Source of the DNA: Bacteroidota bacterium
Lineage (GTDB): Bacteria; Bacteroidota; Bacteroidia; UKL13-3
Direction of reading: 5' to 3'
Length of the DNA: 22,657 nucleotides
Assembly: GCA_018883485.1 (NCBI GenBank)
Contig: VEQB01000005.1
Location: 1 to 22,657 of the forward strand
The notes beneath the pieces were generated by a model that saw only the letters and a list, made by a program, of their open reading frames with translations, made no database searches and had not been told where the DNA came from. Each line of letters starts with the position of its first letter. Position 1 is the stretch's first letter. The translations under genes were made by a program, and so were the position numbers. Shown one piece after another: positions 7,718 to 15,534 of the stretch.

Positions 7718-10700
7718 ATGCTAGAAAAGTTTAAAGAATTTAAACCGTCGAGCTGGGCTATTAATAATAAGACCAGCGTTTACATCATGACTATCATCAT
7801 CACGCTTGCGGGATTGATGACATATAATTCACTTCCTAAAGAACAATTTCCAGAAGTTGTTTTCCCTCAAATATTGGTAAATACCATTTATGCCGGTACC
7901 TCTCCTGGCGATATGGAAAACTTAGTTACCAAACACATCGAAAAGCAAGTAAAATCTATCAATGGGGTGAAGAAAGTTACCAGTTCTTCCATTCAAGATT
8001 TTAGCATGATTAACATTGAGTTTAATACCGATGTGGAAGTACCAATTGCTAAGCAAAGGGTTAAAGATGCCGTAGATAAAGCTAAAAAAGATTTGCCAAA
8101 TGACCTTACCCGTGAGCCAGAAGTAATTGATATAGATGTTTCTCAAATGCCAATTATGAATGTGCATCTTTCTGGCAATTATCAATTAGACAAGTTAAAA
8201 GAATACGCAGAACAAGTAAAAGACCGCGTAGAAGGTTTAAAAGAAATTACTCGCTGCGATATTGTAGGCGCCCTTGAGCGCGAAATACAAATTGATGTAG
8301 ACATGTATAAAATGCAGGCGGCAGACATCACCATGATGGACATTACCAATGCCGTAAAGTATGAAAACATGACCATTAGTGGTGGCCAGATTAAAATGGA
8401 TGGTGTTAAAAGAAACATCAATGTAGTAGGCCAATACACAGATGCCCGCAAAATTGGTGACCTTATTTTAAGATCGAGCAGTGGTGCTACCATATACTTA
8501 AAAGACATTGCTAACATAACGGATGGATTTAAAGAAAAAGAAAGTTATGCCCGCCTAGATCATGATAATGTAATTACCTTAAACGTAATCAAAAAAAGTG
8601 GCCAGAACTTAATTGATGCCTCCGATAAGATTAAAGACATCATTAAAGAGATGGAGGAAAACCAATTGCCTAAAGGTTTAAAAGTAACTATTACTGGAGA
8701 CCAGAGCAATACTACACGTGTTACCCTTGCCGACCTTATCAATACCATTATTATTGGTTTCATATTAGTTACACTAATTCTAATGTTCTTCATGGGTACT
8801 ACCAATGCCATTTTTGTGGCAATGTCTGTACCTCTATCCATGTTTGTGGCATTCCTTATTATGCCAAGTATTGGCTTTACCCTAAACATGATAGTTCTTT
8901 TCTCTTTCTTACTTGCACTTGGCATAGTTGTAGATGATGCCATTGTGGTAATTGAGAATACACATCGTATTTATGACAATGGAAAAGTTCCCATCGTTAA
9001 AGCAGCAAAAATGGCCGCAGGTGAAGTTTTCTTGCCTGTACTCTCTGGAACCCTAACCACCCTAGCACCTTTTATTCCTTTGGCATTTTGGAAAGGTGTT
9101 ATTGGTAAGTTTATGTTCTTTTTGCCTATTACTTTAATTGTAACCTTATTGGCATCACTATTGGTTGCCTATATCATCAACCCAGTGTTTGCTGTAGACT
9201 TCATGAAACCGCATGAAGAAGAAGACAAACATAAATCAAAAGTTACTAAAGGTTTTAAAATAACCACAGTGGTGTTTGGTGTAGTTGCTTTACTCTCATT
9301 TATTGTAGGTAACATCGGCCTAGGTTCATTAACTTTAACTTTATACGCCTTATACTGTTTGAACCAATTTGTATTGCATGGTGTTATCTTGAAATTTCAG
9401 GAGAAAACTTGGCCTAACATACAAGAAAAATATAGCCGAGTAATTGGATGGACACTTACTGGTTCAAGACCTATTTGGATTTTAGTAAGTACCATTGGTT
9501 TATTTATTTTTTCGATAGTACTTACAGGAATACGCCAACCTAAAGTAGAGTTTTTCCCTAAAGGAGACCCTAACTTTATCTTTACTTATTTGGCTTTACC
9601 AATTGGAACAGACCAAGTGTACACTGATTCCATTACCAGACTTGTTGAAGATAGAATTTACAAGGTGGTAGGAGATTCTAATCCAATTGTAGAGTCTGTA
9701 ATTGCCAATGTGGCTGTTGGTGCAAGCAATCCTCAAAGTTTTGATTTTAGTACCGCGCCACACTTAGGTAAAGTAACAGTTGCCTTTGTGCCTTTTGGCG
9801 AACGTGATGGTCAATCTACAGTTGATTATTTAGATAAGATTAGAGATGCTGTAAAAGGAATTCCTGGTGCAGAAATTACCGTTGAACAAGAACAAGGAGG
9901 CCCTCCTACTGGTAAACCCATTAATATAGAAATAACTGGAGATAACTTTGCCGAATTAACCGCAACTTCAAAAGATATCAAACGATATTTAGATTCTTTA
10001 GGCATACCTGGAATTGAAGAACTAAAATCTGATTTACAATCTAACAAACCAGAAATTGTTGTAGAAATTGATAGAGAGCGTGCAAATCGTGAAGGTATCT
10101 CAACTGCCATTATTGGTAAAGAACTAAGAGATGCCATCTTTGGTGCAGAGGTTTCAAAATTCAAAGATGCAAAAGATGATTACCCAATTCAATTGCGCTA
10201 TGCCTTTGACCAACGCAACAACATCAATGCACTTATGAATCTAAAAATTACTTTTAGAGATATGAACATGGGTGGAATGGTAAGACAAGTACCTTTATCT
10301 TCTGTGGCCACTATTAAATACGGTAATACTTTTGGAGGTATAAAACGTAAGAATCAGAGAAGAATGATAACCATTTCTTCCAATGTGTTAAGTGGTTATA
10401 ATGCCAACGAAATTGTTGGCAAAATTACTAAGGCAATAGGCAGATACCAATTACCAAGTGGGGTTATAGCTACCATGACAGGCGAACAGGAAGAACAAGC
10501 AGAAACAGGCGCCTTCTTGGGTAACGCAATGCTCATTTCTTTCGGATTAATTTTCTTAATTCTAGTTACGCAATTCAACTCGGTTTCTAAGCCACTTATC
10601 ATATTTGTAGAAATTTTCTTTTCCATCATTGGTGTGCTTTTAGGCTTGTCTATTTTCAATATGACCATATCTGTTGTTATGACAGGAGTTGGGGTAATTG

Positions 10701-11095
10701 CATTGGCAGGAATTGTGGTTAGAAATGGGATTTTGCTGGTTGAATTTACAGATTTATTACTTGAGCAGGGAATGGAGCAAAGAGCAGCTATCATAGAAGC
10801 TGGTAAAACAAGAATGACACCAGTTATCCTTACTGCGTCTGCAACCATATTGGGCTTAATCCCTCTGGCTGTAGGTTTTAACATTGATTTTGTGTCGCTT
10901 TTTAGTCATTTTGAACCGCATATTCACTTTGGTGGAGATAATGTAGCGTTTTGGGGCCCATTAAGCTGGACAATGATTTTTGGATTAAGCTTCGCAACAT
11001 TTTTAACTTTGATATTAGTTCCAGTTATGTTATTTTTGTCGAACAATTTGAAGTTAAAGCTAAATATTCCTTTAATTAAAAAACATAAGGAATAG
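7718..11095 (+). CDS. RND efflux pump permease (AcrB/HAE1-like)
   Basis: This is the proton-driven inner-membrane pump. Its 1125 residues exceed AcrB (about 1050), partly because of a soluble stretch near 493-510 and a loop near the C-terminus. Twelve membrane segments in two halves surround two large periplasmic domains. GIVVDDAIVVIENT carries Asp406-Asp407, equivalent to the proton-relay pair of AcrB. In the second half, GIVVRNGILLVEF has Arg1002 where AcrB has the relay Lys940, a conservative change. A late loop, about 1062-1085 (HFEPHIHFGGDNVAFWGP), is rich in His and aromatic residues. Substrates cannot be predicted; the local TetR and lack of metal-binding genes favour organic compounds over metals. 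It ends the operon, with a terminator-like element just downstream. Confidence 0.93.
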   Translation: MLEKFKEFKPSSWAINNKTSVYIMTIIITLAGLMTYNSLPKEQFPEVVFPQILVNTIYAGTSPGDMENLVTKHIEKQVKSINGVKKVTSSSIQDFSMINIEFNTDVEVPIAKQRVKDAVDKAKKDLPNDLTREPEVIDIDVSQMPIMNVHLSGNYQLDKLKEYAEQVKDRVEGLKEITRCDIVGALEREIQIDVDMYKMQAADITMMDITNAVKYENMTISGGQIKMDGVKRNINVVGQYTDARKIGDLILRSSSGATIYLKDIANITDGFKEKESYARLDHDNVITLNVIKKSGQNLIDASDKIKDIIKEMEENQLPKGLKVTITGDQSNTTRVTLADLINTIIIGFILVTLILMFFMGTTNAIFVAMSVPLSMFVAFLIMPSIGFTLNMIVLFSFLLALGIVVDDAIVVIENTHRIYDNGKVPIVKAAKMAAGEVFLPVLSGTLTTLAPFIPLAFWKGVIGKFMFFLPITLIVTLLASLLVAYIINPVFAVDFMKPHEEEDKHKSKVTKGFKITTVVFGVVALLSFIVGNIGLGSLTLTLYALYCLNQFVLHGVILKFQEKTWPNIQEKYSRVIGWTLTGSRPIWILVSTIGLFIFSIVLTGIRQPKVEFFPKGDPNFIFTYLALPIGTDQVYTDSITRLVEDRIYKVVGDSNPIVESVIANVAVGASNPQSFDFSTAPHLGKVTVAFVPFGERDGQSTVDYLDKIRDAVKGIPGAEITVEQEQGGPPTGKPINIEITGDNFAELTATSKDIKRYLDSLGIPGIEELKSDLQSNKPEIVVEIDRERANREGISTAIIGKELRDAIFGAEVSKFKDAKDDYPIQLRYAFDQRNNINALMNLKITFRDMNMGGMVRQVPLSSVATIKYGNTFGGIKRKNQRRMITISSNVLSGYNANEIVGKITKAIGRYQLPSGVIATMTGEQEEQAETGAFLGNAMLISFGLIFLILVTQFNSVSKPLIIFVEIFFSIIGVLLGLSIFNMTISVVMTGVGVIALAGIVVRNGILLVEFTDLLLEQGMEQRAAIIEAGKTRMTPVILTASATILGLIPLAVGFNIDFVSLFSHFEPHIHFGGDNVAFWGPLSWTMIFGLSFATFLTLILVPVMLFLSNNLKLKLNIPLIKKHKE

Positions 11096-11104
11096 AGCTC
11101 ACGA

Positions 11105-11183
11105 TAATTGCATCTAGGGGTAGAATGCAATTTGTTTCATAGGCTAAGCGGGGTCAGTTTTAATACTGGCTCCGTTTTTTTTT
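11105..11183 (+). ncRNA. Structured tandem element, copy 1 (hairpin plus terminator)
   Basis: It starts 10 bp after the RND stop codon. Hairpin I (11106-11132) pairs AATTGCAT with ATGCAATT and CTA with TAG around a GGGG loop, with one bulged A. An 18-nt linker follows (TTTGTTTCATAGGCTAAG). Hairpin II (11149-11174) pairs CGGGGTCAG with CTGGCTCCG and runs into nine T residues, so it is a strong intrinsic terminator on the plus strand. Copy 2 lies 130 bp downstream and matches 50 of the first 51 bases. It terminates the efflux operon at least. It may also be a small RNA or a transcribed repeat. I cannot match it to a named RNA family. Confidence 0.6.
11149..11183 (+). terminator. Intrinsic terminator after the efflux operon
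   Basis: A 9-bp GC-rich stem with an 8-nt loop is followed by TTTTTTTTT at 11175-11183. It lies 54 bp after the RND pump stop codon and would end the tetR-tolC-adaptor-pump transcript. Confidence 0.8.
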
Positions 11184-11234
11184 GAATAAATTAATTACCC
11201 TTAAAACATATTCTAACATCTTCCGTTATATAAG

Positions 11235-11310
11235 TAATTGCATCTAGGGGTAGAGTGCAATTTGTTTCATAGGCTAAGCGGGGTCGATTTATAATCGGCT
11301 CCGTTTTTTT
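11235..11310 (+). ncRNA. Structured tandem element, copy 2 (hairpin plus terminator)
   Basis: Over 11235-11285 it matches copy 1 except at 11255 (A to G), a change that turns a U-A pair of hairpin I into U-G and keeps the fold. The loop GGGG, the bulged A and the 18-nt linker are unchanged. Hairpin II (11279-11303) has diverged in its upper part, from CAG/CTG to CGATT/AATCG, with pairing fully kept: 11 bp with a 3-nt loop. Seven T residues follow. No consensus promoter is visible between the copies, so it may need read-through from upstream or a promoter type I do not recognise. Confidence 0.55.
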
Positions 11311-11386
11311 GTTTTAGAACAATTAAATAGTAAGGAAGAAATCAAAAAACCCAAATTTTAATAACCTGAGTTAAAGGCACAAAAAA

Positions 11387-11481
11387 GGGCAAGCTTACTG
11401 CATCGCACTGCTACAACCTCACGCCCTTGCTCCATTCCTGACCTGGGGGATTAGAGGGAGCTAGTCGTACAGGGCTCACCC
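11387..11481 (-). ncRNA. ffs: Signal recognition particle RNA (4.5S, bacterial small type)
   Basis: This is the RNA core of the signal recognition particle, which with Ffh directs membrane proteins to SecYEG. On the minus strand the conserved tip reads CCCAGG-UCA-GGAA-UGG-AGCA-AGGG: a GGAA tetraloop on a 3-bp stem, then the symmetric loop CAGG/AGCA that binds Ffh. The ends GGGUGAGC (5', from 11481) and GCUUGCCC (3', to 11387) pair over 8 bp and define a 95-nt molecule. Six T residues (11386-11381) follow as terminator. A consensus promoter places the start at 11481. The length fits the 90-115 nt of small bacterial SRP RNAs without an Alu domain. Confidence 0.93.
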
Positions 11482-11486
11482 AAACG

Positions 11487-11518
11487 CAAAAGTAAGCTTT
11501 AGAAGAATACCATGCAAA
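11487..11518 (-). promoter_or_regulatory. Promoter of the SRP RNA gene
   Basis: On the minus strand, TTTG (11515-11518) and TACTTTTG (11487-11494) are 20 bp apart, a full match to the Bacteroidota consensus. The G of the -7 box lies 6 nt before the first paired base of the RNA at 11481, so promoter and RNA end agree. Confidence 0.8.
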
Positions 11519-11535
11519 CAAAAACTAGACCTTTA

Positions 11536-11713
11536 GCTTTTGGCCTTTGGCTATTAGCCCTTTGTAACTATTAATAAGACCAATTAACGCTTAGCTTCAA
11601 TGCATTCTGATTTCTTGCTGTTTGCTTATGGCCTTTTGTAATTATGCCTGTTTTTGTATCATTGCAATCAATACGTGCCAACTGCTATTACCCAATAGCC
11701 AATGGCCAAAAGC
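11536..11713. repeat. 20-bp inverted repeat between the SRP RNA and carboxylase genes
   Basis: The arms at 11536-11555 (GCTTTTGGCC-T-TTGGCTATT) and 11694-11713 are reverse complements at 19 of 20 positions, 138 bp apart. A looser copy with TATGGCCTTTTGTAA lies between them near 11627-11641. The right arm ends 13 bp before the carboxylase ATG. The words resemble degenerate intergenic repeats seen in Bacteroidota genomes. The rest of 11522-11726 shows no gene and no clear promoter. Confidence 0.55.
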
Positions 11714-11726
11714 CAACTGCAAAAAA

Positions 11727-13346
11727 ATGAATAATCTAGTTACAGAACTTCACAATCGTTTAGAAAAAATAGCCCAAGGTGGAGGCGCAAAAGCTGCTGC
11801 CAAACAAAAAGAAAAAGGCAAAATGCTTGCAAGGGAAAGAGTTACTTACTTATTGGATGAAGGAAAGCCTCAAATAGAAATTGGCGCATTGGCTGGTTAT
11901 GAAATGTATGCCGAACACGGGGGCTGCCCTAGTGGTGGCGTAGTAGTGGTAATGGGTTACGTAAGCGGCAGGCAATGTATTGTTGTTGCCAATGATGCCA
12001 CCGTTAAAGCTGGTGCTTGGTTTCCTATTAGCGGCAAAAAGAATTTAAGAGCACAAGAAATTGCAATGGAAAATAAACTTCCAATTATTTACTTAGTAGA
12101 TAGTGCCGGAGTTTACTTGCCAATGCAAGATGAAATCTTTCCCGACAAAGAACATTTCGGAAGAATTTTTAGGAATAACGCCATTATGAGTAGTATGGGC
12201 ATTACCCAAATTGCTGCGGTAATGGGCTCTTGTGTAGCTGGTGGTGCATACCTACCCATTATGAGTGATGAAGCCATGATAGTAGATAAAACAGGCTCCA
12301 TCTTTCTTGCAGGTTCTTATTTAGTGAAAGCAGCCATTGGAGAAGATATTGACAATGAAACCTTAGGCGGCGCCTCTACCCATTGCGAAATTAGCGGGGT
12401 AACCGATTACAAGTTTGAAAATGATGCAGCATGCCTAGATAGGATCAAACGGATATTTGATAAAATTGGGGATTATGAAAAAGCTGGTTTTAATAGGGTT
12501 GAACCCATTGCGCCTAAAAAATCAATGGACGATGTTTATGAAGCAGTAGCCAACTTTACCAAGCCTTTTGATGTTATGGAAATTATTGAGCGCCTTGTGG
12601 ATGCGGATACCTTTGACCCTTACAAAGATTTATATGGTAAAACTATTATTTGTGGCTATGCCCGAATTGACGGTTGGGCAGTGGGCATTGTAGCTAACAA
12701 TCGTTTGGTGGTTAAAGCTAAAAAACCTAAACAAAGTGCAACAGATAATCCTATGGAAATGCAAATTGGAGGCGTAATTTATAGTGATAGTGCAGATAAG
12801 GCTGCACACTTTATTATGAATTGTAACCAAAAGAAAATACCCCTGCTTTTCTTACAAGATGTAACTGGCTTTATGGTTGGTTCAAGAAGTGAACATGGCG
12901 GCATTATAAAAGACGGTGCTAAATTGGTAAATGCACAAGCCAATTCTGTAGTACCTAAATTTACTATCATTACAGGCAACAGTTACGGTGCAGGCAATTA
13001 TGCCATGTGCGGAAAAGCCTACGATCCAAGATTAATTGCGGCCTGGCCTAATGCAAAAATTGCAGTTATGGGCGGCGCACAAGCAGCCAAAGTTTTATTA
13101 CAAATTGAAGAAGCAAGTTTAAAAGCCAAAGGCGAAGAAATTGATGAGGTAAAACACAAAGCTTTATTGGATCAAATAACAGAAAGATACGAACGCCAAA
13201 CAAGCCCTTACTATGCAGCAGCGAGACTTTGGGTAGATGCCATCATTGACCCTAAACAAACCCGAACTTGGATTAGCATGGGTATAGAAGCCGCCAACCA
13301 TGCACCTATTACCAAAGAATTTAGGCCAGGGGTAATTCGCGCTTAG
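11727..13346 (+). CDS. Acyl-CoA carboxylase carboxyltransferase (beta) subunit, MCC-like
   Basis: It transfers CO2 from carboxybiotin to an acyl-CoA, in the crotonase-fold family that includes PccB and methylcrotonyl-CoA carboxylase beta. From ATG at 11727 it has 539 residues, the family length. An open frame extends upstream to 11622, but that stretch is non-coding in character (repeat sequence) and MNNLVTELHNRLEKI is a natural start. VANDATVKAGAW, DKEHFGRIFRNNAIMSS, GSCVAGGAYLPIMSDE (about 167-182) and GNSYGAGNYAMCGKAYDP (about 417-434) follow the MCC subunit more closely than PccB. This suggests leucine degradation, but substrate is inferred. The biotin carboxylase partner is not next to it, which is uncommon. 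No Shine-Dalgarno is visible. Confidence 0.9.
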   Translation: MNNLVTELHNRLEKIAQGGGAKAAAKQKEKGKMLARERVTYLLDEGKPQIEIGALAGYEMYAEHGGCPSGGVVVVMGYVSGRQCIVVANDATVKAGAWFPISGKKNLRAQEIAMENKLPIIYLVDSAGVYLPMQDEIFPDKEHFGRIFRNNAIMSSMGITQIAAVMGSCVAGGAYLPIMSDEAMIVDKTGSIFLAGSYLVKAAIGEDIDNETLGGASTHCEISGVTDYKFENDAACLDRIKRIFDKIGDYEKAGFNRVEPIAPKKSMDDVYEAVANFTKPFDVMEIIERLVDADTFDPYKDLYGKTIICGYARIDGWAVGIVANNRLVVKAKKPKQSATDNPMEMQIGGVIYSDSADKAAHFIMNCNQKKIPLLFLQDVTGFMVGSRSEHGGIIKDGAKLVNAQANSVVPKFTIITGNSYGAGNYAMCGKAYDPRLIAAWPNAKIAVMGGAQAAKVLLQIEEASLKAKGEEIDEVKHKALLDQITERYERQTSPYYAAARLWVDAIIDPKQTRTWISMGIEAANHAPITKEFRPGVIRA

Positions 13347-13471
13347 TAAAGATGAACGCAAAGGAGATGTTCTAGAATATGCCTGCAGTATTATTGGTCG
13401 TAATCCCAGCTTCCAAAATAAGAAATTGAAGAAGAAATACCCAATGACCATGAGGCATAAGGCTACACAAT

Positions 13472-14038
13472 AAATATGATCCAGTTCCTAAGTATGGCAT
13501 ACCAAATAAATCTCAAGAACTAGGCGGGTGATTAATTTTAGTAATGATTAGATTATTTGCCTCTATTGGCCTGCAAGCTTATAATTTTTTTGAGGCAGGA
13601 TTTTATAATTAAGAAAACCTAAACCTTTTAAGTACACCAGAGCACCCAAATTTTAGTCAGTTTTGGGGATTTTTTTTTACCTTAGAAATTTCATTAACTA
13701 TTCCCTTATTTCTACTTACTATTCTTAGTTTATGGCGCATGTTAAAAAAGCGCAGTAGCTTTCCATTTATGCATAGCACGTATTTGGGATACAACTAATT
13801 ACTTACGCTCATTCAAATTCTGATGATAGAGCAATTGAACATGGAAGAAAATGACGAGACATATCAAAACTTCTTCAAGGCCATTTTAGCGGCGGCTATT
13901 TGGATTCCATATACATTAAACTCCAATAGGGTAAGAAACACGTTTAATATTATGTTGAACCCACCTAGCAACCCATTACCCGACAGCCCCTATAGAAAGC
14001 CTTTGTATACATACGAGGGGCCGGAATCAAAAGATTAA
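13472..14038 (+). pseudogene. DUF2569-like four-TM membrane protein, three in-frame stops
   Basis: One reading frame from about 13472 to the TAA at 14036 encodes a recognisable four-helix membrane protein, broken by TGA (13529-13531), TAA (13610-13612) and TAA (13796-13798). The first stop falls in QELGG-stop-LIL, where the DUF2569 family has GGWLIL, so TGG has become TGA. Helices follow at LILVMIRLFASIGLQAY, TLEISLTIPLFLLTILSLW, LLTLIQILMIEQL and ILAAAIWIPYTLNSNRVRNTF. The last is the family's closing signature (WIPYxLxSxRVxxTF). The reading frame itself is intact, so decay is by nonsense changes only. The last part (13823-14038) alone could be read as a 71-residue ORF, but it is a fragment. 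The exact N-terminus is uncertain. Confidence 0.75.
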
Positions 14039-14152
14039 TAATCTCTTGGTTTTTAAATGTTGAGTTTAGGCAACTATTTTGCGTTTATTCAAAACGATTC
14101 TGGTACTTCAATACTTGATGGAAAAGTTGTGAAAAAATAAACGAATTGATAC

Positions 14153-14767
14153 TTAAACATCAAAACCTAATTCTTTTAATTTTATCAATAACTCTACCGA
14201 GTTGGTTGCTCCAGTTTTTTCTCGAATATGCTTGCGATGCACTTTAATGGTTTCCTGCGAAGTGAAAAGTAAACTTGCAATTTCATTGGTTGAATGGCCT
14301 TTTGCCAATAAACCAATTACATCCTTTTCGCGTGGTGTAAAAAAAACAGTTTGATTTTTTTCGGTTTGAACAATAGTATGAAAACAAGTGCCACCTTTCA
14401 TAACTTTTGAAATAGCCTCTAATAATACTACTTTACCTACATTCTTTAACAGGTATCCTTTAGCACCAAAAGCTTCAGCGTCTTTAATATAACGCGCATC
14501 TTCATGCATGCTAAGCATAATACATTTTGTTGTGCATCCTTTATGCTGCAATGATTGTAATACCTTTAAACCATCTTTCTCTGGCATCCGAACATCTAAT
14601 AAGGCAATATCTGGCTTAAGTTTAATAATTTGCTGCTCGGCAATTAAACCATTGATTGCCTCACCAGAAATATTAATGTGCCCAGCTTGTGCTAATAACA
14701 TCTTTAAGCCATCAATTACCAATTGATGATCATCTGCTATAAAAATGCTTACTTCCATTTTCTGCAT
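14153..14767 (-). CDS. NarL/FixJ-type response regulator
   Basis: This is the output protein of the adjacent histidine kinase. The 204 residues comprise a receiver domain and a LuxR-type DNA-binding domain. In the receiver, ADDH (11-14) is the acidic pocket, Asp58 in LLDVRMP is the phosphorylation site, and the Lys in GYLLKN completes the active site. The C-terminal domain (about 143-200) shows FTPREKDVIGLLAKGHSTNE and SQETIKVHRKHIREKTGA, typical NarL helices. The start lies 2 bp after the kinase stop codon, so translation is probably coupled; Met4 is an alternative start. NarL-like proteins bind inverted TACYYMT heptamers, and two such dyads lie in the operon's own promoter region (16995-17052). 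Confidence 0.93.
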   Translation of the reverse strand: MQKMEVSIFIADDHQLVIDGLKMLLAQAGHINISGEAINGLIAEQQIIKLKPDIALLDVRMPEKDGLKVLQSLQHKGCTTKCIMLSMHEDARYIKDAEAFGAKGYLLKNVGKVVLLEAISKVMKGGTCFHTIVQTEKNQTVFFTPREKDVIGLLAKGHSTNEIASLLFTSQETIKVHRKHIREKTGATNSVELLIKLKELGFDV

Positions 14768-14769
14768 GT

Positions 14770-15534
14770 TTAATCCTTTAAATGATGTAAAGGCAATTTA
14801 ATGGTAACTAGGGTACCTTTAAGACCTTCAATATGCATTTCTGCATTTAATAAATTAATTCTTTCTTGAATAGTTCGTAAACCGATACCTGTATTAGGAT
14901 TAGCCTCATCAAGTGAAAACCCAATTCCATCATCTTCAATGGTAAGTATTGCGCTATCTACATCTGAAGAAAATTGAATAAAGACTTCGGTTGCTTTAGC
15001 ATGCTTAAGAATATTGTTAATTAATTCTGTAAAAATTCGAAAAAGATTTAGAGAAGAATAACGACCCATTTCTAAATCACTTAAACTTGGTGCCGAAAAA
15101 ATGAACTTAGTGGTGGTGTGGGAAGAAATTAAGGCTACATGGCGTTCCATAGCATTAATTAATCCCACACGTGGGAGGTAATCTGGTTGCAGGTTATGCG
15201 ACATTTCCCTAAGTTCTACAATGGCAGCATTTAAACGTTCAACAAGGTAGGCAGGTACCACTTTATTGCTTTCCATTTCCATTTTCAAGGCAGATAATCG
15301 AGCACCCAAACCATCATGCAGTTCTGCAGAAATACGTTTACGTTCTTTCTCTTCACCTTCAATAAGCGATTCTAATACTTTTTTCTCTTTTTCAATTTCA
15401 GCTTGTTTGATCGCAATTTGAATTTTTAAAATTCTATTCCTGTGAAGTACCACAAAAGCTAACAAGCTACCCAATACAAATAGCACCATTAAGGTACCAC
15501 TTACAAATAAGAGGATGAGGTCTTTGCTTTCCAT
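14770..15534 (-). CDS. Sensor histidine kinase, NarX/DesK-like (HisKA_3), one TM helix
   Basis: It phosphorylates the downstream regulator. The 254 residues hold one N-terminal membrane helix (about 7-30), a charged coiled coil (35-68), the dimerisation/phosphoacceptor segment ERKRISAELHDGLGARLSAL with His73, and an ATPase domain. The ATPase domain has the N-box (FTELINNILKHAKATEV), DDGIGF and GIGLRTIQERI. There is no periplasmic or PAS sensor domain, so the signal must come from a partner. The 7-TM protein encoded just upstream overlaps this gene by 34 bp and is the obvious candidate. Confidence 0.92.
   Translation of the reverse strand: MESKDLILLFVSGTLMVLFVLGSLLAFVVLHRNRILKIQIAIKQAEIEKEKKVLESLIEGEEKERKRISAELHDGLGARLSALKMEMESNKVVPAYLVERLNAAIVELREMSHNLQPDYLPRVGLINAMERHVALISSHTTTKFIFSAPSLSDLEMGRYSSLNLFRIFTELINNILKHAKATEVFIQFSSDVDSAILTIEDDGIGFSLDEANPNTGIGLRTIQERINLLNAEMHIEGLKGTLVTIKLPLHHLKD

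Noticed and set aside
8182..10884. Long minus-strand frames opposite the RND pump gene
   Set aside because: They are antisense shadows of a highly conserved gene, with no matching family or start context.
11105..11310. Eight-codon minus-strand ORFs (MKQIAFYP and MKQIALYP) in the two tandem units
   Set aside because: They follow from the linker and hairpin sequence, have no ribosome-binding site, and the T runs place the functional strand on plus.
11387..11481. Apparent loss of the GGAA tetraloop in the SRP RNA
   Set aside because: A first alignment suggested a shortened tip, but folding as CAGG-UCA-GGAA-UGG-AGCA gives the normal tetraloop and symmetric loop.
11622..11726. N-terminal extension of the carboxylase by 35 codons
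   Set aside because: The stretch is Cys-rich, unlike the family, and coincides with repeat sequence. The family start fits the ATG at 11727.
13345..13473. Open frame of about 42 codons after the carboxylase gene (SKDERKGDVLEYACSIIGR...)
   Set aside because: It has protein-like composition but no good start, no recognisable family, and is short enough to be chance. It may be a gene relic.
13472..14038. Stop-codon reassignment or read-through in the DUF2569-like gene
   Set aside because: Both TGA and TAA would have to be recoded, and the other genes in the window end normally at TAA or TAG. Pseudogene decay is simpler.
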